DNA from: JBGAHD01 sp044226395
GTDB taxonomy: Bacteria; Pseudomonadota; Gammaproteobacteria; Xanthomonadales; Ahniellaceae
DNA length: 64,000 nt
Assembly: GCA_044226395.1 (NCBI GenBank)
Contig: JBGAHD010000005.1
Coordinates: 186,001-250,000, forward strand
Direction of reading: 5' to 3'
Below, piece after piece: positions 32,146-41,106 of this stretch (the first letter of the stretch is position 1; each line of letters begins with the position of its first letter). Made by a program: the position numbers and the translations under genes. The notes under the pieces are model-generated. The model made no database searches. It had not been told where the DNA came from and saw nothing but the letters and a program-made list of their open reading frames with translations.

Positions 32146-33068
32146 GCGCGCGCACCGATGACGGTGTGCATCACATCGAGCGCCTCTTGCGCCGCGCCAT
32201 CGGCATCGGCGGCGGCGTCACGCACGTGCAGACCGTGCACGGGCACGCGCTCGGCGAAGCGCGTGCAGGCATCGAGATGTCGCTGCAACAAGGGCGCGTC
32301 GAACAAGCGCGCGCCGGCGGTGGCGGCGATGACGGCGCGACGCGCTTCGGAGGTACTCCATCGCGACGTCACGCGCGCGGCATCACCGCGATCAACCAGC
32401 ACGAACAGCGCATCCACTGCGAGATCGTCCACGCGCGCCCACGCCTCGGGCGCTAGCTTGAGTTGCGGACACCGCGGCCACGCGCGCGCGGTCGCCGCGT
32501 GCCACGGCAAGATGTCATCGGTCAGCCGCGAACCGCGCGGATCGCGCGCCATCGCGCGCGCGAGTGTCGACTTGCCCCCGCCACTGGCGCCCGCGATCGC
32601 GATCACGCGACCCTCGCGCTCGCCGGCGCAAGCGTGCAGGCAAAACCAGCCGCGACGCGCGAGTGCTTGAACCAGCCCCACGCCGAGCAACCATTCGCCC
32701 GCGAGCGCACTCGCGGCGGCTTGATCATCGAGCGCGACACGGGCGCCATCGTCGGCCACGCGCACGGCGCCGAAGTCGCGCGCGGCGTGTTGGGTGAGAT
32801 GCTCATGGGTCGTGCTGACGACGGTGCGCACGGCATCGCCCAACCAGCCTTCCGCCTGTCGCGACACACCCGCGTCGGCGGATACATCGACCGTCGCGAA
32901 GCGACGATCTGCTTCGACCTCGTCCTCATCCGCCGGCGGAGCCGCGACAAAACCCGGCCACGCGCGATCGGCGCGCAATACCGCATGACCAAGATCGCAC
33001 TGCCAGCGCGCGCGGGCGCCGGGAGCGCACGTGAGTCGAATCAGCGCGGGTGTCGACGCGCGCGACAT
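32142..33068 (-). CDS. HPr kinase-like protein of the lasso cluster
   Basis: 308 aa ATP-binding protein with an HprK-type P-loop, GASGGGKST (160-168), and a downstream acidic pair (TDDILPWH, near 184) in the position of the HprK catalytic region. Related kinases in Paenibacillus and proteobacterial lasso clusters phosphorylate the C-terminal serine of the precursor (established for paeninodin-type systems). Here the precursor ends in Cys, so the substrate residue is unclear. It begins 17 bp after the precursor stop and overlaps the B2 gene by 4 nt. Confidence 0.85.
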   Translation of the reverse strand: MSRASTPALIRLTCAPGARARWQCDLGHAVLRADRAWPGFVAAPPADEDEVEADRRFATVDVSADAGVSRQAEGWLGDAVRTVVSTTHEHLTQHAARDFGAVRVADDGARVALDDQAAASALAGEWLLGVGLVQALARRGWFCLHACAGEREGRVIAIAGASGGGKSTLARAMARDPRGSRLTDDILPWHAATARAWPRCPQLKLAPEAWARVDDLAVDALFVLVDRGDAARVTSRWSTSEARRAVIAATAGARLFDAPLLQRHLDACTRFAERVPVHGLHVRDAAADADGAAQEALDVMHTVIGARA

Positions 33069-33085
33069 GGGCGCGTCGACAGGGC

Positions 33086-33262
33086 TCAGCAGCCTGGGCA
33101 GCGCTGCGTCGCGCCGGAACCGGAATCGCCCACGCCCGGCGAGCCGCCGAGGGTGAGCTCGCGCACGTCGCCGAGCCGCGCGATCGCGGGCGCGACATAG
33201 GCACGGCGTGGCGCCGTGGTGGACGCGGGCTCGGTGCGAGCCTGGGTGACGTCGTCGTTCAT
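33086..33262 (-). CDS. lasso peptide precursor
   Basis: 58 aa. The leader (1-38) carries the B1-recognition motif Y22-x-x-P25-x-I27-x-x-x-G31 (YVAPAIARLG) and Thr37 at the -2 position before the cleavage site, as in known lasso precursors. The predicted core, 39-58, is GGSPGVGDSGSG plus ATQRCPGC. Gly1 and Asp8 of the core are placed for an 8-residue macrolactam; the tail of 12 is Ser/Gly-rich and ends Cys17-Pro-Gly-Cys20. A ribosome-binding site, AGGA, lies 9 bp upstream of the ATG at 33262. It starts 11 bp after the cyclase stop. A much longer in-frame ORF reaching to 33919 is a shadow of the cyclase gene. Core boundaries are inferred, not proven. Confidence 0.85.
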   Translation of the reverse strand: MNDDVTQARTEPASTTAPRRAYVAPAIARLGDVRELTLGGSPGVGDSGSGATQRCPGC

Positions 33263-33273
33263 GCGTGAAAATC

Positions 33274-35076
33274 CTAACATAGCCTGCCCCCGTTCAGGCT
33301 CCGCCGCCAGATCTCGAAACCCAGGCAGAGCCATACCAATAGATCGGCCGATTCGCTCGGCGCTGTAGTCTCCCAAGCGGCGCGCAGCCGTTCGGGCTCG
33401 ACGAATTCCGACCAGGTCGCCGATTCGTCGAACAACACCGCGGCCACGCGCACGCGCGCCGCGCCACGAATTCCGGCGCGAAACAACGGCGCCAAGCTGC
33501 CCGACTTCGGCCGCAACCGCACTGCTTCGGGCACGCGCCCGGCCAGCCACTGACGCACCACCAGCTTGTCGCCCGCGCCGAGCACGGCGGGATCGGGCGG
33601 CAGTCGAAGCAACACGTCGAGCACGCGCGTGTGACGATAGGGATACGCCACGCGAATGCCCGCGCGATCGGCGTAAGGCGTGTCGGCCGCGGCTTCCAGC
33701 GCGGCCTCGGCGCTGAACACGCGCGCGACACGCTCGGGAAACGGCTGCGCGTCGAGCCACGCCGGCCGCGCGCGCGGGCCTTCGACCGCGGCGCGCGCCT
33801 TGGCCGTGAGCCACGGCGGCAAGCCCGAGCGTCGACGTCGACGCCAGCGCGACAAAGCGCCGCGCATGCCCGGATCGCGCCACCAGTTCATCGGCCCGCC
33901 GCTGGAAAACACGCGCCACAGGGCCGCGCCGATATCGCCCGATTGCACGGCCTCGCGCAGACGTTCGCGCGGATCGGGCTGCAAGTGATCACCGAAGTTG
34001 CCGCTCAACAGCACTTCGGCGCCTTCGGCGCGCGCGCGGTCGTACTGCGCGCGCTTGATGCCGCGATAAGGATTGCCCACCGGCCCATCGATGAAGCATT
34101 CGACATCATTGGTCGCCAGCGGTCGCGGCTCGTGCGGCAGCACCGCGTGCGCGCGCAATTGCAGCGCGTGCGCGGTGGCCGCGATCTGCGGCCATTCGTC
34201 GCATTGCGGCCATTGCGGCAGCGACCAGCTGACCACCGAACACGGCATCGCCGGCTCGCCTTCGCGCAGGGCCGCGGCGATCGCGGTGGAATCGATGCCG
34301 CCGCTGAGCGAGATCGCGGCGCCGCGCGCCTCGGCGATTTCGTCGCGCACGGCCACGCGCATGGCGTCGCCGAAAGCCTCGGCGCACTCGGCCAGCGTGG
34401 CGCGTTCCCAATAGCCGGTTTCCAGCGCGGGCGCGATCGCGTGCTCGACCAGATTGCCGCCCGACAATTCGCCCGCCGCGCCAGCCGGCACTTCGCGCAC
34501 GCCAGCGACGAAGCTGTGCCCGCCCGGCGGCGCGCGCAAGGCGAAGTGATGCGCGGCCGCCAGCGTATCGCATTGCGCCGCGCGGCCGGTCAGATCGCAC
34601 ACGGCCACGGCTTCGCTGGCCGCGAACACTTGCCCGTCCTCGACGCGATAGAACAGCGTGCGACAGCCGCTGGGATCGCGCGCGACCTGCACGCGTCGAC
34701 CGCCATCGCTCAACCACAGGGCAAGAAACTGACCTTCGAGTCGACTCAGACCCGCCGCGCCTTGCGCCAGCCACACGGCCCACGCGATCTGCGCGGCCGA
34801 GGCATCGGGCGGCAATTCCAATTGCCGCGCGAGACGTCCGGCCTGGGCCAGATGACCATCGAGCACGAACAACTCATCGTCACGCCGCACCATCACGTGC
34901 TGCGGCGCGCGCGCTTCGGCCGCGTGCGTGTAGCCAATCCACAACCGGGCGTGACGCATCTCGACTTCGCGCGTGCCCGCCGGCGCGCGCGGCGCCAGCC
35001 GCGCGATCGCGCCACGCAGCAGCGCGGCGTCGGGCGTGGAGCCCTCGCCGGCGACAGCGAGCGCGACGACGGCCAC
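33274..35076 (-). CDS. lasso peptide cyclase (asparagine-synthetase-like)
   Basis: 600 aa enzyme that adenylates the core Asp and closes the macrolactam. The N-terminal glutaminase-like domain (about 1-190) lacks the catalytic Cys2 of true asparagine synthetases (it begins V/M-AVVALAV), so it cannot use glutamine. The synthetase domain has the PPi-loop SGGIDST near residue 257 and GNFGDH further on, plus KSGSLAPLFR near the C-terminus. These are the hallmarks of lasso C proteins. The start is GTG at 35076, 12 bp after the C25 peptidase stop. First dedicated lasso gene in the operon, ahead of the precursor. Confidence 0.9.
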   Translation of the reverse strand: MAVVALAVAGEGSTPDAALLRGAIARLAPRAPAGTREVEMRHARLWIGYTHAAEARAPQHVMVRRDDELFVLDGHLAQAGRLARQLELPPDASAAQIAWAVWLAQGAAGLSRLEGQFLALWLSDGGRRVQVARDPSGCRTLFYRVEDGQVFAASEAVAVCDLTGRAAQCDTLAAAHHFALRAPPGGHSFVAGVREVPAGAAGELSGGNLVEHAIAPALETGYWERATLAECAEAFGDAMRVAVRDEIAEARGAAISLSGGIDSTAIAAALREGEPAMPCSVVSWSLPQWPQCDEWPQIAATAHALQLRAHAVLPHEPRPLATNDVECFIDGPVGNPYRGIKRAQYDRARAEGAEVLLSGNFGDHLQPDPRERLREAVQSGDIGAALWRVFSSGGPMNWWRDPGMRGALSRWRRRRRSGLPPWLTAKARAAVEGPRARPAWLDAQPFPERVARVFSAEAALEAAADTPYADRAGIRVAYPYRHTRVLDVLLRLPPDPAVLGAGDKLVVRQWLAGRVPEAVRLRPKSGSLAPLFRAGIRGAARVRVAAVLFDESATWSEFVEPERLRAAWETTAPSESADLLVWLCLGFEIWRRSLNGGRLC

Positions 35077-35088
35077 CGCGCGCCGGCC

Positions 35089-38000
35089 TCAGCGCAGGCT
35101 CAGCGCGGGATCGCCAAGCAAGGTCACGCCCAGGCCGACCTCGGGCCCGAAGGCACTGTCGTCATAGAGCGCGCGCTTGGCGGCGGTGAGCGCTTCACCA
35201 AAGGTATCGCCCGCGACCAGACGCGGATACAACAAGGCCCCGAGCGCGCGATGCGCCTCGACATCGGTCAAGGTCGATGCGCCGATCACCAGGGCCGCGC
35301 CGCCGTTGGCATTGAACAGCAGGCCATGCGCCAGCGTATTCGCCTGCGGATTGACGAAGTACGCGTTGTAGCAACCGAACTGCACCACCGCGCTCGGCGC
35401 GCCGCCATTGCCGAGCACGCGCGCGTCGGCAAGCGTGAATAGAGGATCGAACGACCAGCGATCCGCGCCCGAATGACCGACGAAGCCGATCAAGGGCCGC
35501 CCGGCATTGAACTCCGACAACAACTGCGCGCGCGTGGCGGCCACGCCAAGGCGATCGACATAAGCCTTGCTGCTGTCGATGCCGGCGGGCGCGAGGCTCG
35601 CGGCGAAGTCATCGCTCATGCCGGCGAAGTCGAGATCGGTCTCGGCCTTGGCGGCGACGAACAGCGCGCGTTTCTTGTCGGCGCGCGCGGCGAACGCGAT
35701 CGTCTTGTTGACCACGGCATCGAGCTCGGCGCGATTGCGCACCGGCCAGCGACCGAGCGCGACATCGGGACGCGCGTCGCCATCGACATCGGCGTAAGGC
35801 GCATCGCTCGGCGCATAACGCACCAGGCCACCGGTGCGGCGATAGTAGGTCGGCAGGAAGCTCACCGAACCCAGACGCAAGTTGTCGTCGTAGTCGTACG
35901 TGTCGCCACCGACCAGCAGCACGAAACGCGTGCCCAGGCTTTCGTACGCGAACGCGATGTAATCGGCGATGGCATCGGGCGTGGCCTCGCCATCGGCGAA
36001 TTGACGATAGACCTCGGCCACGTCGACGACTTTCACGCGCAGCCCCTGCGCTTGATGCAGCGCCACCAGCGGCGCCAGGCCGTCGATGAAGCTCGCATGC
36101 GAGATCACTAGGTAATCGGCCGGACCCTCGCTCAGCGCCGCGCGCGCGCCCAAGGCGCGAATCGTCGGACGCCCGAGTTCGCTGGTCTGGGCGACGAAGT
36201 ATTCGTCATCGGCCGCGCCGAACGGCAGGATCGGCGCGCAGCAGCTCTGCGAGCGATCCATGTTCGGCCGCGCGAGCGCTTCGACCCGATCACCATTGGC
36301 GCGATAGGCCACGATGCTGTCGTTGTCGAAACCCGGCACGCTGAAGCCGGCGTCGGCCGGCGCCGCGTCTTGCGCGCGCACTTCGCGACCTTGCCACAAG
36401 CCGTAGTTGCCGTACGGCCGCGCGGGATAACTCAAGCGCGCCGAGGTGACATTGATCAGATCGAAGTCGTAACCCGCGCTCGCCTGCACTTCGATGCGCA
36501 GACGATTGCGTTCGCCCTCGCGCACGGCCGACAGCGGCAGGCGCTGTTCGAGATCGATCGCGCGCAGACCATCGGAGACTTCGGCGGCGAGCAATTGATC
36601 GTTGAACTGCACGGTGAAGTGGTGATCAGGCGCCTCGCCTTCGAAATCGGTCACGCCCCACAGCGACAGTTCCAATCGCGCCTCGCCATCGACACCGGCG
36701 GCGGCCGCGCCGCGCAGCAGGATTTCCTTGCCCGAGATGCCGCCACGCGTGGCGAGCAAGGCATCGGCGAACCACGGATCGCCACTGGGCGAGGCAAAGC
36801 TGTACTGATTCTTCGGCGCGTATTCGCTAACGCCCGTGTACAACGCGGGCACGACGCGACGTGGCGCGAGCAAGGTTTCGCTCACGGCGCGCGCGTACTC
36901 GGCATCGATCGCCAGGCGATAGTTCGCGCGTTGGCCGTACAAGGTCTTGCCCGCGCGACCGAGAAACTCCACGGCGCTCGCGGTGTTCCAGGTTTCGCCG
37001 CCGAGCACGCGGCGCGGCACGGCCTCACCCAGACGCACCAGCGCCACGTCGGCGCTCTTGGCGCCGCTCAGATCGACGCCGGCCGCGAGCAGATCGGCAT
37101 GCGTGACGCGATAGATGCCATCACGCGCGACCGTCAACACGGCTTCGCGCGCCGAGGCCTTGGCCGTGCGCCCGCTCGGACGCGCCGCTTCGGCCGCGAT
37201 TGAATTCCAATCGATGCGCTCGACCTCCGGCTTGCCGCCGTAACGCGCGCCGACCGCGAACGGTCCGTGCTCGCGTTCGCTGCCATCGGTGGCGACGTCG
37301 GTGATGGTGAATTCCGTCGTGCCCGCCGGCAGAGTCAACGCGTAGTCGGCCGGCGTGAGGCTGTTGACCACGGCGCTGCCCACGAGCGCGCTCGCGCGCT
37401 TGCCGGTCAGCGTGGCATGACCCACGCGAAAGCCGACGTTGTCGGTTTCCGTCGCGGTGCTGAAGCGCACCTCGACGCCGCTGGCCGTGGGCCAGCTGTA
37501 CACATACGCCAGGCTCACCGGCAACGCGCACGCGAGCGGACCACTGGTGCGCGTCGGACCCGTGCCCGATTCGCCCGCCGTGCCGCGCGTGGCGCCATTG
37601 GGCGGAAACTCCGTCAGGCCGCCCGAGGTCGTCGTGCCGTTATTGCCGGCCGTGACCGAACGCGTGGGCGTGCCGCTGCCCGAAGTCACCGCGATCACGC
37701 CACCACCGCCACCACCGCCCGGACCTTCGGCTTCAGTGCCGAAGCCCACGATGGTCTGCGTGCCACCTACACCGCCTTGCGCGTTGATGGTCACGTTCGA
37801 CGACAAGGCGCCATCGACCACCATCACCACCGTGCCGCCCGCGCCACCGCCGCCGCTGCCATCGCGACCGCCATTGCCCGCGGGGCCCGCGGACGACGAA
37901 CCACCCGCCGCGCCATTGGCCGAGACCAGTCGCGGCGCGCCCGCGCCACCGGTCGTCGACACGGCACCGGCGACGATGAAGACCAGACCGCCACCATCGC

Positions 38001-39201
38001 CGCCATTGCCCGTGGTGTTGTTGCCGTCGGTGTTGTCGCCGGCGAAGTTGTTGCCATCGCCCGCGCCACCGCCGCCGCCGAAGAACAAGCGCTCGCCCGT
38101 GCGCGACAGCGGACGACCGCCGAAGCCACCGACATTGCGGCGCGAATTGCCGCCCCAGTTGGCGTCGCCCGTGGGCAGGGTCAGCGCGTTCTGATCGTTG
38201 AGCGAAAACGAATAGCCGCCGCGCCCGCCGCCCGGGCTGACGCTGGTGGCGAAGCCCGCGGCCTCGAGATTCCAGGCCGCGTCATAGGCATTGCTCGCGC
38301 CGCGATCCTTCGAACCCGTGCCATTCCACGTGCCGGTGCCGCCGTTGGCGCCACCGCCACCGGAGGCGTTGTGACCATTGCCGCCACCGCCGCCATTGGC
38401 CGGTGCGCCGCGCCCATAAGCGCCATTGGCCAGCACCACGGCCGGGCCGGCGATGCCTTCGCCCTTCTCGCCGCCATCGTCGCCATTGGCCGAGCGATAC
38501 AGCGTGGTGGCCGTGCCGGAGTCGTTGGCGTTGTCGTGATACGCGCCGCCACGGAAACCCGCGGCATTGGCCGAGACCGTGCCGCGCAGGGTCAGGGTGT
38601 TCTGCACATCCATCACCACCACGCCGCCGAGCGAGCCATCAAAATCCTGCGCGACCGCCGATGCCGTCGAATCGATGGTCAGCGCCGCGTACTGCGGCAC
38701 GCGAATCACCATCGCGCCATCGGAATACGCATTGAGCATGCCCGTGCACGGACGACCGCCCACGGACTGCGGGCCGGTGGCGATGGTGATGGTGTTGCCA
38801 CTGATCTGCTTGACCGTGACGAACTCGTACTTGCCGGCATTGCCGTAGTTGTTGATCGCGCCGTAGTTCGCCGTGTCGGTGGTGTCGATCGTCGCGCCGT
38901 TGACCTGATAGATCATCAGCAGATCGCCGATCGCTAACGGCCGTCCCGCGACCGCGACACCAGAACCGGCCGGCAAGGCCAGCGCCGTGGTGCTGATCAC
39001 GCTGAAGCTGGTCGCGCCCACGGCGACATTGCCATTGAGCAAGGTGTAGCCGTTGATAACGTTGCCGGCCGAGCTGATCGTGACCGTACCGTCCTCGCCG
39101 GGCGTGCCCGACCACGCGGACATGCTCCAGCACACACTCAATACACAGGCGGCCAGTCGCGGCATCAGGCCACCGGCATGCTTTCTCGCAGCGAATTTCA
39201 T
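35089..39201 (-). CDS. secreted C25 (gingipain-like) peptidase with Gly-rich N-terminal half
   Basis: 1370 aa. A signal peptide at about 1-31 (ends MSAWSGTPG) is followed by a domain of about 200 residues and then a Gly/Asn-rich region (about 240-530, many GGGG and GNGG runs). Next come beta-rich segments (about 530-1000) and a C-terminal C25 peptidase domain (about 1010-1370). The dyad is visible: H1243 in FVGHSGADRW and C1277 in QFGCYNAYF, a 34-residue spacing close to that of gingipain R. ALGRWPVRNRAELDAVV and LLVGGDTYDYDD are also family-like. There is no type IX sorting domain; the protein ends right after the catalytic domain. RBS AAGAGGA lies 4 bp before the ATG at 39201. It ends 12 bp before the lasso cyclase, so probably one transcript. 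Confidence 0.88.
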   Translation of the reverse strand: MKFAARKHAGGLMPRLAACVLSVCWSMSAWSGTPGEDGTVTISSAGNVINGYTLLNGNVAVGATSFSVISTTALALPAGSGVAVAGRPLAIGDLLMIYQVNGATIDTTDTANYGAINNYGNAGKYEFVTVKQISGNTITIATGPQSVGGRPCTGMLNAYSDGAMVIRVPQYAALTIDSTASAVAQDFDGSLGGVVVMDVQNTLTLRGTVSANAAGFRGGAYHDNANDSGTATTLYRSANGDDGGEKGEGIAGPAVVLANGAYGRGAPANGGGGGNGHNASGGGGANGGTGTWNGTGSKDRGASNAYDAAWNLEAAGFATSVSPGGGRGGYSFSLNDQNALTLPTGDANWGGNSRRNVGGFGGRPLSRTGERLFFGGGGGAGDGNNFAGDNTDGNNTTGNGGDGGGLVFIVAGAVSTTGGAGAPRLVSANGAAGGSSSAGPAGNGGRDGSGGGGAGGTVVMVVDGALSSNVTINAQGGVGGTQTIVGFGTEAEGPGGGGGGGVIAVTSGSGTPTRSVTAGNNGTTTSGGLTEFPPNGATRGTAGESGTGPTRTSGPLACALPVSLAYVYSWPTASGVEVRFSTATETDNVGFRVGHATLTGKRASALVGSAVVNSLTPADYALTLPAGTTEFTITDVATDGSEREHGPFAVGARYGGKPEVERIDWNSIAAEAARPSGRTAKASAREAVLTVARDGIYRVTHADLLAAGVDLSGAKSADVALVRLGEAVPRRVLGGETWNTASAVEFLGRAGKTLYGQRANYRLAIDAEYARAVSETLLAPRRVVPALYTGVSEYAPKNQYSFASPSGDPWFADALLATRGGISGKEILLRGAAAAGVDGEARLELSLWGVTDFEGEAPDHHFTVQFNDQLLAAEVSDGLRAIDLEQRLPLSAVREGERNRLRIEVQASAGYDFDLINVTSARLSYPARPYGNYGLWQGREVRAQDAAPADAGFSVPGFDNDSIVAYRANGDRVEALARPNMDRSQSCCAPILPFGAADDEYFVAQTSELGRPTIRALGARAALSEGPADYLVISHASFIDGLAPLVALHQAQGLRVKVVDVAEVYRQFADGEATPDAIADYIAFAYESLGTRFVLLVGGDTYDYDDNLRLGSVSFLPTYYRRTGGLVRYAPSDAPYADVDGDARPDVALGRWPVRNRAELDAVVNKTIAFAARADKKRALFVAAKAETDLDFAGMSDDFAASLAPAGIDSSKAYVDRLGVAATRAQLLSEFNAGRPLIGFVGHSGADRWSFDPLFTLADARVLGNGGAPSAVVQFGCYNAYFVNPQANTLAHGLLFNANGGAALVIGASTLTDVEAHRALGALLYPRLVAGDTFGEALTAAKRALYDDSAFGPEVGLGVTLLGDPALSLR

Positions 39202-39378
39202 GACGTCCTCTTGGGGCCCCTGCCCCCGCGGGCTCAATGCGATCAAGAGTTTACCCGTTGACAGCGTCATCCCCGCGCGACGATTGCAAACTTGGGTCAT
39301 CGGGTGGAATGCCCAGCCGATTGCCCCGCCCCCGCGAAATCGCCGAGAATTCAAGGTCCTAGCCCGGAGACCGCAGCC

Positions 39379-40983
39379 ATGAGCGAACGCGATGTGATGG
39401 AGTACGACGTGGTCGTCGTCGGCGCCGGTCCCGCCGGCCTGTCCTTCGCCATCCGCTTGAAGCAGCTCAAACCCGACACGCGCGTGTGCGTGATCGAGAA
39501 GGCTTCGACCATCGGCGCGCACATTCTGTCCGGCGCCGTGATCGAGCCCGAGCCGCTCGATGCCCTACTGCCCGAGTGGCGCAAGTCACCGCCGCCGATC
39601 TGCGTGCCGGCCAAGCACGACGAGTTCTGGTGGCTGCGCGATCACCGTCGTCAGATGCGCCTGCCGACGCCGCCGCAGATGCACAACGCGGGCAATTTCA
39701 TCGTGTCGCTGGGCGCCATGTGCGCCTGGCTCGCGCCGCAGGCCGAAGCCTTGGGCGTGGAGATCTATCCCGGCTTCGCCGCCGCCGAAAATCTATTCGA
39801 CGATGCCGGCGCCGTGTGCGGCGTGCGCATCGGCGACATGGGCGTGGCGCGCGACGGCACGCACAAGCCCGGTTACACCATGGGCATCGACATTCGCGCG
39901 CCGATCACCGTGCTCGCCGAAGGCGCGCGCGGTCACCTGACCAAGCAACTGATCAAGCGCTTCGACCTGGCGCGCGACTGCGACCCGCCGACCTTCGGCG
40001 TGGGCATGAAGGAACTGTGGCAGCTCGCGCCCGGCAAGGGCGATGTCGGCAAGATCATGCACACGGTCGGCTGGCCGCTCGACAACGCGACTTATGGCGG
40101 CAGCTTCGCGTATCACCTCGAAGGCGATCGTCTGGCGCTGGGGTTCGTCACGGGCCTGGATTACGCCGACGCCAAGCTCATGCCCTTCGAGGCCTTCCAG
40201 CAATTGAAGCAGCATCCGCTGATCAAGCCGCTGTTCGACGGCGGCAAGATCATCTCGGCCGGCGCGCGCGCGATCGCCTCGGGCGGTTATCAATCGCTGC
40301 CCAAGGTCGAGATGCCCGGCGCCATTCTCATCGGCGACGGCGCCGGCACGCTCAACGTGCCCAAGATCAAGGGCACGCATCAGGCCATTCGCACGGGCAT
40401 GCTCGCGGCCAAGCACATCGCCGATGGCGGCCGCGTCGATGGCTTCAACTTCGTGCTGCGCAATTCCGAAGTCATGGCGGAGCTGCGCCGCGTGCGCAAC
40501 ATCAAGCCCGGTTTCAAGAAGGGCTTCTGGTTCGGCATGGTCAACGCCGGATGGGAAACGATCACCGCCGGCCTGTCGCCGTGGACGCTCAAGAACAAGG
40601 CCGATCACGAGGGCCTGAAGAAAGTCGCCGAGTACGCCTCGCCCGATCGCGACTGGGTCGAGCGCGGCGATCTGCCGCCGCGCGATCGCCTGGCCTCGGT
40701 CTATTTCGCCGCCACCGAGCACGACGAGGATCAACCCGTGCATTTGCGCGTGGCCGACACCAGCGTCTGCGTGACGAAATGCGCCGAGGAATACGCCAAT
40801 CCCTGCACGCGCTTTTGCCCCGCCGGCGTGTACGAGATCGTCAAGGGCGAGGCCGGCCCGCGCCTGCAGATCAACGCCGCCAACTGCGTGCACTGCAAGA
40901 CCTGCGACATCAAGGACCCGTACGAGATCATCACCTGGGTCACGCCCGAGGGCGGCGCGGGGCCGAACTACCAGAACCTCTAG
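39379..40983 (+). CDS. electron transfer flavoprotein-ubiquinone oxidoreductase
   Basis: 534 aa inner-membrane-associated flavoprotein passing electrons from reduced ETF to ubiquinone. FAD-binding VVVVGAGPAGLSFAIRL at the start, GDGAGTLNVPKIKGTHQAI in the second FAD region, and a C-terminal [4Fe-4S] ferredoxin-like part with cysteines in CVTKCAEEYANPCTRFCP and CVHCKTCDIKDP. The ATG at 39379 gives a normal N-terminus. It is divergent from the C25 peptidase gene and followed at 41107 by etfB-etfA, so the whole ETF chain for acyl-CoA dehydrogenases is encoded together. Confidence 0.96.
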   Translation: MSERDVMEYDVVVVGAGPAGLSFAIRLKQLKPDTRVCVIEKASTIGAHILSGAVIEPEPLDALLPEWRKSPPPICVPAKHDEFWWLRDHRRQMRLPTPPQMHNAGNFIVSLGAMCAWLAPQAEALGVEIYPGFAAAENLFDDAGAVCGVRIGDMGVARDGTHKPGYTMGIDIRAPITVLAEGARGHLTKQLIKRFDLARDCDPPTFGVGMKELWQLAPGKGDVGKIMHTVGWPLDNATYGGSFAYHLEGDRLALGFVTGLDYADAKLMPFEAFQQLKQHPLIKPLFDGGKIISAGARAIASGGYQSLPKVEMPGAILIGDGAGTLNVPKIKGTHQAIRTGMLAAKHIADGGRVDGFNFVLRNSEVMAELRRVRNIKPGFKKGFWFGMVNAGWETITAGLSPWTLKNKADHEGLKKVAEYASPDRDWVERGDLPPRDRLASVYFAATEHDEDQPVHLRVADTSVCVTKCAEEYANPCTRFCPAGVYEIVKGEAGPRLQINAANCVHCKTCDIKDPYEIITWVTPEGGAGPNYQNL

Positions 40984-41061
40984 CGCGCGGCCGCGACCGG
41001 GCGCCCGCGCGCGCGGGGCGTCATCACAACTCCCTGACGTGCGCGCCCGAGTCCCGCCACG

Positions 41062-41067
41062 TACAAT
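41062..41067 (+). promoter_or_regulatory. -10-like hexamer upstream of etfB
   Basis: TACAAT, five of six matches to the -10 consensus, lies 40 bp before the etfB ATG. No convincing -35 hexamer is found at normal spacing, so this is weak. Confidence 0.25.
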
Positions 41068-41106
41068 CGGCGGCCTTCGATAGCTGGGCACTGGCAAGGG
41101 ATCGTG

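Noticed and set aside
33086..33919. 277-aa ORF containing the lasso precursor at its end
   Set aside because: The first 219 residues overlap the cyclase gene in another frame and are Arg/Ala-rich. The ribosome-binding site and leader motif place the real start at 33262.
33274..35076. Asparagine synthetase as a metabolic enzyme
   Set aside because: No Cys2, so no glutaminase activity, and the gene sits among lasso genes 11 bp before a precursor; cyclase fits better.
37267..38937. 556-aa plus-strand ORF
   Set aside because: Antisense shadow of the Gly-rich region of the C25 peptidase; Ala/Arg/Thr repeats mirror the Gly codons, and it has no start signal.
39258..39263. TTGACA as -35 box of an ETF-QO promoter
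   Set aside because: A perfect -35 hexamer, but no acceptable -10 at 16-18 bp (CGATTG and neighbours).
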